Shown one piece after another: positions 1 through 5,131 of a stretch of DNA of 6,013 nucleotides. The stretch lies in the NCBI GenBank assembly GCA_020050965.1, contig JAGVJV010000071.1:1-6013 (forward strand), given 5' to 3'. The notes beneath the pieces were generated by a model. The model did not search any database, had not been told where the DNA came from, and was given only the letters and a program-made list of their open reading frames with translations. Source of the stretch: Parachlamydiales bacterium (GTDB taxonomy: Bacteria > Chlamydiota > Chlamydiia > Chlamydiales > Rhabdochlamydiaceae). The translations under genes were made by a program, and so were the position numbers. Each line of letters starts with the position of its first letter. Position 1 is the stretch's first letter.

Positions 1-579
1 AATGTCCACAAAATCCGAGAATTCCGCTCGATGCTACGAGGAAATCCTAAAATCGACCTGTTTTCTTTGATCGATTTTCCCGATTACACCCCTCCGCCTG
101 AGACGGGAAGCACCTTTGAGGAAAACGCAGTCATCAAAGCAGTCGATGCGGCCAAAATGCTCGATGAGTGGGTCATTTCCGATGACTCAGGGTTAGTGAT
201 TCCTGCACTCGATGGCGCTCCGGGAATCCTTTCTGCCCGTTATGCTAGCGAAATGGCGACTGAAAAAGAGAACCGAAAAAAACTGCTCCACGAGATGCGC
301 CATTTAAAAGAGGTACAGCGCGATGGCTACTATGAGTGCTGCATTGCCTTGGCTTCGCCGGAAGGACTCGTTAAAACGGCCTCTGCACGATGCGAAGGGA
401 CCATTCTTGAAAAAGAGCGGGGCGGCCAAGGGTTTGCCTATGACTGCCTTTTCAAAAAACATGACTACAATAAGACGTTCGCTGAACTAGAGGAAGAGGT
501 CAAGAATCGGATCTCCCATCGACGCAAAGCCCTAGACAAAATCCTTCTTTATCTAGATAGCAGTGTCTTTTCTCATTGA
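1..579 (+). CDS. rdgB: RdgB/HAM1 non-canonical purine NTP pyrophosphatase, 5'-truncated by the window edge
   Basis: This enzyme hydrolyses dITP, XTP and ITP to the monophosphate plus pyrophosphate in the cytoplasm, keeping deaminated purines out of DNA and RNA. The frame is open from base 1. Its first residues, NVHKIREFRSML, match the family's N-terminal nucleotide-binding segment (TxNxxKxxE), so only a few codons are missing and the ATG at 31 is internal. Family motifs follow in order: ETGSTFEENA (about 100-129), DDSGL (181-195), GAPGILSARYA, GFAYDCLF (430-453) and ISHRRKAL (511-534). TFEEN and DDSGL supply the usual metal and catalytic acidic residues. Two positions look unusual: Cys replaces the common Pro after YD (445-447), and Arg follows SHR (523-525). 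Several segments resemble chlamydial HAM1 from memory. The 3' end overlaps the next gene by 17 bp, suggesting co-transcription. Identification is secure; the true start lies outside the window. Confidence 0.95.
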   Translation, partial: NVHKIREFRSMLRGNPKIDLFSLIDFPDYTPPPETGSTFEENAVIKAVDAAKMLDEWVISDDSGLVIPALDGAPGILSARYASEMATEKENRKKLLHEMRHLKEVQRDGYYECCIALASPEGLVKTASARCEGTILEKERGGQGFAYDCLFKKHDYNKTFAELEEEVKNRISHRRKALDKILLYLDSSVFSH

Positions 580-1039
580 TGGCTACAACTTCTTATTTCG
601 CATTCAGGGATTGAAAAAAGGATCTCTCGAAAAGATGCGAAATGCCTTTATCGAGACGCTCGATGAGGAATTGGGCTGTTTCAGAGCGACCGTTTTCATC
701 ATCTTCGATAGCGCCCAGCAAATAAGCCCTTATGCCCAATGCGCCCACTGTGAACATCTCGATGTCCTCTACGCCCCTAAAGGACAAACTGCCGATCAAT
801 ACATTCTAGAACTCATTGAAATCAGCAAAGCGCCTAAGATCTTAACTGTCGTCACATCCGATACAGGTCTTGCCCGTCAATGCCAATACCTCGGCGCCCA
901 AACTCTTTCAATCGAGGAATTCATCCAGCTGATAGTCAAAAGAGGAAAAAAGGGGATCTGCCGGCCGCCATCCTTTCAGGAGACACCGGCTGAAATCGAG
1001 CGTCTACTCAAAATCTTTGAGAAACGATTGAAGGAATGA
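563..1039 (+). CDS. yacP: YacP-like NYN-domain ribonuclease (PIN-like fold)
   Basis: This 158-residue protein fits the YacP/DUF901 NYN family (B. subtilis Rae1/YacP is about 170 residues), which are PIN-like endoribonucleases; Rae1 cleaves mRNA at the ribosome. The motifs seen are LIDGYN at residues 4-9, IIFDSAQ with D49, TADQYI with D78, and VTSDTGLARQ with D100. D6, D49, D78 and D100 are the expected acidic metal-binding set. A basic tail (KRGKKGICRPP, about 125-135) and a C-terminal helix follow. The GTG at 563 is effectively forced as start: an in-frame TAG lies at 554-556, and the conserved DGYN begins five codons after the GTG. No clear Shine-Dalgarno precedes it, so translation probably depends on coupling to rdgB, which it overlaps by 17 bp. 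Family membership is well supported; activity and RNA target are inferred only. Confidence 0.85.
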   Translation: MSFLIDGYNFLFRIQGLKKGSLEKMRNAFIETLDEELGCFRATVFIIFDSAQQISPYAQCAHCEHLDVLYAPKGQTADQYILELIEISKAPKILTVVTSDTGLARQCQYLGAQTLSIEEFIQLIVKRGKKGICRPPSFQETPAEIERLLKIFEKRLKE

Positions 1040-1040
1040 A

Positions 1041-1913
1041 TTATTTAGAATTTAATATCCGCATGCATGCAATGCCATGGAAGGGTTGCTCATGATCGAC
1101 GGAGAGATCAAAATCGTAAACATATAAACCCTTTTCCTGATTTCCTCCAACTACCGAATAAATTTTCTTCCCTTCTAATTTTTGATCAACACAGACTGAA
1201 GCAGTATTAGTATCAAAAATTTGCTCGCCTTCAGGCTGTCTTATTCCTAGAGCGGTTAAAGCCAGCGCTGTTGCAGGCTCGCAATGTAAATTTTCAACAA
1301 TTTTTTTTCTACGCTCTAAGGTGGCATCTTTACTTCCAGCAATCACCCCATTTGAAATGGCCATGATGGATCGTTGGGTGGCATTGCCGATCTCTTCTTT
1401 AATAGATGGCATTACTGTGACATTATTCAAATTAGCATATTCATTTAAACTTTCTTTTTCTGAGACTGATAAGAAAGTGATATTCTTATTACCTTCGACC
1501 AAAGTTGCCATCCGTTTAATCACAATGTAATCTTCCATGCTACAAACAGGCTGATCACCCTCATTCAATAGAAATTTCGCCTTTGGAAACATGTACTTTA
1601 AATCAAAAGAATTCCAAAAAGAAATTCTAGAAGCAAACTTATTGAAAGCTTTGCATACTAGGCGCGCACTAAGCACCTCTTTTAGTGATAATTTTTTAAG
1701 GACCAATTCGAGGATATTTCCTGGAACATGAACGTTATCTAATTGTACAGTTGTCACCTCTAATGGCATCTCTTTGAATACAATCCTTTTATCTAGCGGA
1801 TCACCCATCCCTACAAAATTAGCTGCCCCACGCCTTAATTTTTCCGTATTTTCCCAGGCCTCTTCGGCCGCGGACCAGACAGTGTTGAATAATCTATGTA
1901 CTTCTAATAACAT
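1041..1913 (-). CDS. F-box domain protein, candidate host-directed effector
   Basis: This 290-residue protein has a clear F-box at about residues 63-103: VPGNILELVLKKLSLKEVL, then SARLVCKAFNKFASRISFW. The pattern of leucines, the VCKAF core and the late Trp match the family. In eukaryotes this domain binds Skp1 in SCF ubiquitin ligases; bacteria lack that machinery, so action inside the host cell is inferred. No signal peptide or membrane segment is visible, which fits type III rather than Sec export. Residues about 125-290 contain no LRR, WD40 or ankyrin repeats; notable segments are IKRMATLVEGN, SNGVIAGSKDAT and VVGGNQEKGLYVYDFD. I recall similar segments in proteins of amoeba-associated chlamydiae but cannot verify that. 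The start is placed at the ATG at 1913, not the GTG at 1919, because GAGGTGA lies correctly for the ATG and the GTG forms part of it. The gene is AT-rich compared with its neighbours, suggesting separate ancestry. Confidence 0.85.
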   Translation of the reverse strand: MLLEVHRLFNTVWSAAEEAWENTEKLRRGAANFVGMGDPLDKRIVFKEMPLEVTTVQLDNVHVPGNILELVLKKLSLKEVLSARLVCKAFNKFASRISFWNSFDLKYMFPKAKFLLNEGDQPVCSMEDYIVIKRMATLVEGNKNITFLSVSEKESLNEYANLNNVTVMPSIKEEIGNATQRSIMAISNGVIAGSKDATLERRKKIVENLHCEPATALALTALGIRQPEGEQIFDTNTASVCVDQKLEGKKIYSVVGGNQEKGLYVYDFDLSVDHEQPFHGIACMRILNSK

Positions 1914-1915
1914 TT

Positions 1916-1922
1916 TCACCTC
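1916..1922 (-). promoter_or_regulatory. Shine-Dalgarno site that sets the F-box gene start
   Basis: Read on the minus strand, the sequence is TTAGAGGTGAAAATG. GAGGTGA is a seven-base match to the anti-Shine-Dalgarno complement, with five bases between the GAGG core and the ATG at 1913. The in-frame GTG at 1919-1917 lies inside the site, and nothing like an SD sits upstream of it. This argues for the ATG. Confidence 0.75.
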
Positions 1923-1929
1923 TAATATT

Positions 1930-1944
1930 TAATATCGAATATTA
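1930..1944. repeat. Small AT-rich dyad overlapping the F-box gene promoter
   Basis: TAATAT and ATATTA form perfect 6-bp inverted arms around CGA. The right arm overlaps the candidate -10 box (1941-1946) and the left arm covers the expected transcription start near 1934. It could be an operator, but six-base arms made only of A and T arise easily by chance in this AT-rich gap. Confidence 0.3.
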
Positions 1945-1969
1945 TGCAATTACTCTGTTTATAACGCAA
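1941..1969 (-). promoter_or_regulatory. Candidate sigma70-type promoter for the F-box gene
   Basis: On the minus strand, TTGCGT (1969-1964) and CATAAT (1946-1941) are separated by exactly 17 bases. The -10 matches TATAAT at 5 of 6 positions and the -35 matches TTGACA at 3 of 6. Transcription would begin near 1934, giving a leader of about 20 bases that includes the SD. The site begins just after the acylphosphatase stop codon, so the F-box gene can be expressed independently of the upstream cluster. No GC-rich hairpin terminator separates the two, so read-through is also possible. Confidence 0.5.
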
Positions 1970-1983
1970 ATAAAATATAATGA

Positions 1984-2253
1984 TTATTCTATAGAGAAAT
2001 GAAAGAAGATTTTGGCAGGTTTTAAATATTGAAGATGGAATTTCTCAATATATTTTTTACCAAAAAGGGCCTGCAGCTGAGCGATGAGCTCTTCCAAGGC
2101 TGGCTTTTCCCCCTGGGCGATGAGCTCTACTGAACCGTCGCTCTTATTGCTGACCACCCCTTTTAGATTTAGCTTTCGGGCTAATTCAGCCGTCGTTGCT
2201 CGAAAGCCAACTCCATGAACTCGTCCTTCAAATTTTGCCCTTAACTCAATCAT
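1984..2253 (-). CDS. acyP: Acylphosphatase
   Basis: Acylphosphatase hydrolyses the carboxyl-phosphate bond of acylphosphates such as acetyl phosphate or 1,3-bisphosphoglycerate; it is a small cytosolic alpha/beta sandwich. At 89 residues it has the usual family length. Both signatures are present: GRVHGVGFRAT at residues 10-20 with catalytic Arg18, and GVVSNKSDGSVELIAQG at about 32-48 with catalytic Asn36. The frame stays open 35 codons upstream, but that stretch only overlaps the permease C-terminus and has no family resemblance, so the ATG at 2253 is the start. The permease stop and this start share one base (TAATG), and no SD is visible upstream, which points to translation by re-initiation after the permease. 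Why an acylphosphatase is tied to an ABC exporter is not evident. Identification is secure. Confidence 0.95.
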   Translation of the reverse strand: MIELRAKFEGRVHGVGFRATTAELARKLNLKGVVSNKSDGSVELIAQGEKPALEELIAQLQALFGKKYIEKFHLQYLKPAKIFFHFSIE

Positions 2254-3047
2254 TAGTACAAAATTTTTGGGTAGAGTTTTTTGGCGATGAAAATGAGCGC
2301 GATAAAGACTGCGATGGTCACAGAAAAATCGATCCATAATGCAAAATGGCCAGGCCAATCAGCGATCATCAAGGTACGTAGGGCATCGACTTGATAGGTG
2401 AGTGGATTGAAGAGGGAGGCGATTTTCACCCAGTGGGGCATCGCATCGAGTGGATAGAGGGAATTGCTGATGAAAAAGAGGGGCATGACCATCGCCTGCC
2501 CAATGCCGATAAATCTTTCTCTTCTCTTTACGAGCGCGGCGATGATCATGGAGAAAACTGAAAATGTTCCGCCAATGAGAAGGGATAAGAGGATGATCAA
2601 AAGAATACTAAAAAACTCACCTCTCAGTTGAATCGGGAGAAAAAGAGGCAAAAGGTAAAGCAAGACGACCTGAGAGAGTCCACGAAGGCCGCCGACAAAG
2701 CCTCTGCCTAGCACTAAAATGACGCGGGGAGCAGGAGAGACGAGGGTCTTATGGAGCGTTCCCAGATCCTTTTCCCAGATCACTGCTAAGCCATAGAAGA
2801 TCGAAATGTAGAGAATGCTCTGCGCTGTAATTCCAGGAAACATGTAGTCGAGATAGGTATGCGATTGAATGGAAACCGATTTGAGATTGCTGAGGGCCTG
2901 TCCGAAAATGATCACCCAAAAATAGGATTGGGTAGCTCGAATGAAAAGCTCGGAGGGCTCACGACGGATCTTGTGCATTTCAGCTTGGACGATCCCCCTG
3001 AATTGTCTAATCCAAATGAGAAATTGTCCGTCTGGTATCCTGAACAT
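2253..3047 (-). CDS. ABC-2 type transporter permease, DrrB/NodJ-like
   Basis: This is the membrane subunit of an ABC exporter that pairs with the ATPase encoded just upstream. The 264-residue length and organisation are typical of the DrrB/NodJ group: a cytoplasmic amphipathic N-terminus with LRDP-like REPSEL (about 29-34), then six hydrophobic segments near residues 42-58, 70-91, 109-137, 145-173, 178-198 and 235-257. Family landmarks include WEKDLGTLHKTLVSPAPR (91-108) in the coupling region and SLFNPLTYQVDALR (211-224) before the last membrane span. The start at 3047 overlaps the ATPase gene by 41 bp and lacks a strong SD; an internal Met at residue 24 (codon ending 2976) is possible but would remove part of the conserved N-terminal helix. 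Substrate cannot be told from sequence: relatives export antibiotics, lipids or oligosaccharides. Confidence 0.9.
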   Translation of the reverse strand: MFRIPDGQFLIWIRQFRGIVQAEMHKIRREPSELFIRATQSYFWVIIFGQALSNLKSVSIQSHTYLDYMFPGITAQSILYISIFYGLAVIWEKDLGTLHKTLVSPAPRVILVLGRGFVGGLRGLSQVVLLYLLPLFLPIQLRGEFFSILLIILLSLLIGGTFSVFSMIIAALVKRRERFIGIGQAMVMPLFFISNSLYPLDAMPHWVKIASLFNPLTYQVDALRTLMIADWPGHFALWIDFSVTIAVFIALIFIAKKLYPKILY

Positions 3048-3798
3048 GGTTGATGTTGCCTTGGTTTACAGATGCGCCGGTATAGTGGATAAACACATCA
3101 TCGAGTGTCGCATTACCGCCTAAAGTACTTTTGAGCTTGTCTGGAGTATCCATGACGATCACATGACCTTGATGCATAAATGCCAGGATATCACACAGTT
3201 TATCGGCCTCATTCATATCGTGGGTCGTCATCATAATGGTCGTATTATAATTCTTGACCCATTCGTCGATGATGAACCAGATCCCTTTTTTCGCACTCGG
3301 ATCTAAGCCGACGGTCGGCTCATCGAGAAAGAGGACTTTTGGATGATGAAGCAGCGCTTGAGCAATTTCTAATTTCCGAATCATTCCGCCAGAATATTGC
3401 TTCACAAGTCGATCTGCATCGCCTTTCAGATGCATGAATTCAAGCAGCAGTTCAATCCGCTTCTCCCGCTTCTCCACATTGAGCCCATAAAGATTGGCAG
3501 AAAGAACGAGGTTTTCGTATCCGGTGAGATCCCCATCTGCTGAGATGAGCTGAGGAACATAGCCGATCTTTTGGCGTACCGCTTCAGGATTTTCAATGAT
3601 GTCATGGCCGAGCACTTTTGCTGTTCCAGAAGTGGGCGGCAATAAGGTCGTGAGCATTTTAATGGTCGTCGTCTTGCCGGCGCCATTGGGCCCCAGTAGC
3701 CCAAAAACAGTCCCTTCCTTCACCTGGAAGGAGATCTGATCGACAGCTCGATTAAGGCGGTAGTAATGGGAGAGCGCTAAAGTCTCTATTGCGGGCAT
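3007..3798 (-). CDS. ABC transporter ATP-binding protein, DrrA/NodI-like
   Basis: This 263-residue cytoplasmic ATPase powers the adjacent ABC-2 permease. All nucleotide-binding motifs are intact: Walker A GPNGAGKTT (residues 36-44, Lys42), Q-loop YVPQ (Gln83), signature YSGGMIRKLEIA (135-146, the YSGGM form usual in DrrA-like proteins), Walker B VLFLDEPT (155-162, Glu160), D-loop GLDP (164-167) and switch His193 in MTTHDMNEAD. The tail GGNATLDDVFIHYTG is typical of this subfamily. The start ATG at 3798 places the fold correctly, although no convincing SD precedes it. It follows dus after 37 bp and overlaps the permease by 41 bp, so the two transporter subunits are probably produced together. 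Function as an exporter ATPase is secure; substrate is unknown. Confidence 0.95.
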   Translation of the reverse strand: MPAIETLALSHYYRLNRAVDQISFQVKEGTVFGLLGPNGAGKTTTIKMLTTLLPPTSGTAKVLGHDIIENPEAVRQKIGYVPQLISADGDLTGYENLVLSANLYGLNVEKREKRIELLLEFMHLKGDADRLVKQYSGGMIRKLEIAQALLHHPKVLFLDEPTVGLDPSAKKGIWFIIDEWVKNYNTTIMMTTHDMNEADKLCDILAFMHQGHVIVMDTPDKLKSTLGGNATLDDVFIHYTGASVNQGNINHVQDTRRTISHLD

Positions 3799-3835
3799 AA
3801 GCGTAAACTAACCCAAGAAACAAAAAAATTCCACG

Positions 3836-4816
3836 CTATTCCCAGTCGAAGGAGCGAATTGTGGCAGCCACTTCTTCCAAATCTTCAGCTTTGGCGACAA
3901 TTTCTTTGAGTTTTTTCACTCCATGCCCAGCCTTCAGATACCATGAGCCGATCCTCCGCAAATCGAGGAGAGCTTTCCTCTCGGGCTGATAGGTGAGAAT
4001 GTGATCTAGGTGCTCGAGAAATACATCGCGCACCTCAAGACCGCTTTTTTCTGCGACGGATTCCCCTTGAAAATGGCGGATGATATCTTCGATAAGCCAA
4101 GGGGCTCCGAATGTCCCTCTGGAAAGGAGAACCCCGTCGCACCCTGTCTGGGCAAACATTTTCTCTGCGCTCGTGTGATCGACCACATCGCCATTGCCAA
4201 AGACGAGAATTTCTTTAGCAGCTTTTTTGCATTCAGTAATGTAATCCCATTTTGCGGGACCGGTGTAACCTTGGCTGCGGGTTCGCCCGTGGACGAAAAT
4301 CGCTTTCGCTCCAGCCTTTTCGGCGATCTCCGTCACTAATGGCCCAATGATCGAGTTTTCATCCCAACCGGCTCGTATTTTCACAGTAACAGGAATTTTT
4401 ACAGCTGCGCTCATATTGGAGAGAATTTCGCCGATTAGCTCAGGGTAGCGGAGCAATCCTGAACCGCTATTGTCCTTGGTCACTTTATCGACAGGACAGC
4501 CGCAATTCAAATCGACCACATCAAATCCCAGCTCTTCGATGATTTTGGCACATGGTCCAGCGAGCTTAGGTTTACTTCCGCACAGCTGTGCTCCGATCGG
4601 ATGCATCGAGGTTTCATAGTCGAGGATCCGGTAAGTATGGGGGTCGTGTCGGATGAGGGCATCCATTTTGACCATTTCGCAAAAAATCATCCCTGGGCGG
4701 TAGCGACTTGTCATCCGTCGAAAAGGGAGATCAGAGCAGCCGGCCAAGGCAGAACAGAAGACATTATTGGGAAGGGAAAGTGAGCCTAATTGGAAAGGAG
4801 ACTTATAAGAGACCAC
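3836..4816 (-). CDS. dusB: tRNA-dihydrouridine synthase, DusB/NifR3-like
   Basis: Dus enzymes use FMN and NADPH to reduce specific uridines in tRNA to dihydrouridine. This 326-residue protein has normal length for the bacterial family. Motifs in order are LAGCSDLPFR (24-33, usually AGVTDxPFR), the active-site VDLNCGCPVDKV (101-112) with catalytic Cys107, VKIRAGWD with FMN-contacting Lys146, FVHGRTRSQGYTGPAKW (174-190) with His176, FGNGDV (206-211), and GVLLSRGTFGAPWL (228-241). A helical tRNA-binding C-terminus follows. The GTG at 4816 is the only usable start: an in-frame TGA lies five codons upstream and the next Met is residue 35, inside the fold. A weak GGA lies about eight bases ahead. 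It overlaps yggT by 31 bp. Dus membership is certain; B-type rather than another subgroup is likely but not proven. Confidence 0.93.
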   Translation of the reverse strand: MVSYKSPFQLGSLSLPNNVFCSALAGCSDLPFRRMTSRYRPGMIFCEMVKMDALIRHDPHTYRILDYETSMHPIGAQLCGSKPKLAGPCAKIIEELGFDVVDLNCGCPVDKVTKDNSGSGLLRYPELIGEILSNMSAAVKIPVTVKIRAGWDENSIIGPLVTEIAEKAGAKAIFVHGRTRSQGYTGPAKWDYITECKKAAKEILVFGNGDVVDHTSAEKMFAQTGCDGVLLSRGTFGAPWLIEDIIRHFQGESVAEKSGLEVRDVFLEHLDHILTYQPERKALLDLRRIGSWYLKAGHGVKKLKEIVAKAEDLEEVAATIRSFDWE

Positions 4817-5058
4817 TGCACCATCCGTTCAAGAATTTGTAAGACAAAAAAGGCCAGCATTGGGCTGAGGTCCAGGGCGCCGCCGATTGGGGGAATGATA
4901 CGCCGAAATAGATTGAGGTAGGGATCGGAGATCGATCGGGCAAAGCGCATGATCGGGTGATAAGTATACTTAGGGAGCCAGGAACCGATAATCCGGACAA
5001 GCAAAATCAGCGTGTAGGCCAAAAAGAACCAATGAATGGCTTTGATTAAATAAAGCAT
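4786..5058 (-). CDS. yggT: YggT-family small integral membrane protein
   Basis: This 90-residue protein is a single-repeat YggT-family (DUF1206/CcmB-like) membrane protein; relatives have been linked to osmotic tolerance, cell division or chloroplast photosystem assembly, without an agreed biochemical role. Two hydrophobic segments at about 4-25 and 66-87 flank the conserved loop SDPYLNLFRRIIPP (44-57), followed by LDLSPM (62-67). The longer enterobacterial forms contain two such units; one-unit forms are common. The start at 5058 is the last of three overlapping ATGs (ATGAATGAATG) and the only one in this frame. No SD is visible, and a candidate -10 box ends only six bases upstream, raising the chance of a leaderless message. 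It is the first gene of the minus-strand cluster and overlaps dus by 31 bp. Confidence 0.88.
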   Translation of the reverse strand: MLYLIKAIHWFFLAYTLILLVRIIGSWLPKYTYHPIMRFARSISDPYLNLFRRIIPPIGGALDLSPMLAFFVLQILERMVQWSLISLLSN

Positions 5059-5064
5059 TCATTC

Positions 5065-5093
5065 ATTGTAGCACAGATTCAATTTCAGAAAAA
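5065..5093 (-). promoter_or_regulatory. Candidate extended -10 promoter for yggT and the minus-strand cluster
   Basis: On the minus strand, TGCTACAAT (5073-5065) has the extended -10 form TGnTAnAAT, with TACAAT matching the consensus at 5 of 6. The -35 position at 17-base spacing (TTTTTC, 5093-5088) is poor. Six bases separate the -10 from the yggT ATG, so transcription would start at or next to the start codon. Confidence 0.4.
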
Positions 5094-5112
5094 CCTCTCC
5101 TTCGAGTATCAT
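5084..5112 (+). promoter_or_regulatory. Candidate sigma70-type promoter for the PilM/GspL-like gene
   Basis: TTCAGA (5084-5089, 4 of 6 to TTGACA) and TATCAT (5107-5112, 5 of 6 to TATAAT) have a 17-base spacer. Transcription would begin near 5119, just before the AAGG ribosome site, giving a leader of about 13 bases. Its -35 overlaps the -35 area of the opposing yggT promoter, so the two directions could interfere. Confidence 0.45.
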
Positions 5113-5119
5113 AGGAGAG
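5095..5119. repeat. Perfect 7-bp inverted repeat between divergent genes
   Basis: CTCTCCT (5095-5101) and AGGAGAG (5113-5119) are exact reverse complements around an 11-base centre. The centre contains the candidate -10 TATCAT. It may be an operator dyad. If transcription starts further upstream, it could instead be a hairpin that places AGGAGAG, beside the SD, in a stem. There is no T-run after it on either strand that would make it an intrinsic terminator. Confidence 0.5.
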
Positions 5120-5123
5120 AAGG
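5120..5123 (+). promoter_or_regulatory. Ribosome binding site for the PilM/GspL-like gene
   Basis: AAGG is followed by eight bases and then the ATG at 5132, a normal spacing. It supports that ATG as the start. The site directly adjoins the right arm of the 5095-5119 inverted repeat. Confidence 0.55.
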
Positions 5124-5131
5124 TATTTCAA

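Noticed and set aside
593..799. Minus-strand open frame opposite the yacP-like gene
   Set aside because: The plus-strand frame carries the conserved NYN acidic motifs; the opposing frame has no motif or ribosome site.
1061..1070. Ten-base palindrome GCATGCATGC
   Set aside because: It lies inside the F-box coding region (codons for Ala-Cys-Met-Arg), is not followed by a T-run and has no partner copy, so it is most simply coding sequence.
2254..2358. N-terminal extension of the acylphosphatase frame by 35 codons
   Set aside because: It overlaps the permease C-terminus in another frame, has no family similarity, and the remaining 89 residues already make a full-length acylphosphatase.
3426..3704. 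92-codon open frame within the ABC ATPase gene
   Set aside because: It overlaps the Walker A to signature region of an intact ATPase in another frame; the translation has no recognisable feature.
3799..3838. Inverted AGCGT / ACGCT across the dus-ATPase gap
   Set aside because: Five-base arms separated by a long loop are too weak for a terminator or operator, and the T-run lies inside the loop rather than after a stem.
4006..4339. Open frames opposite and within dus (4010-4339 plus, 4006-4200 minus)
   Set aside because: They are shadows of the Dus coding sequence, lying over its conserved FMN-binding motifs, with no ribosome site or family resemblance.
4923..4956. Cluster of repeated GATCGG/GATCGATCGG words
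   Set aside because: It falls within the conserved YggT motif region and is explained by Arg, Ser, Ile and Asp codons on the minus strand; spacing is irregular.
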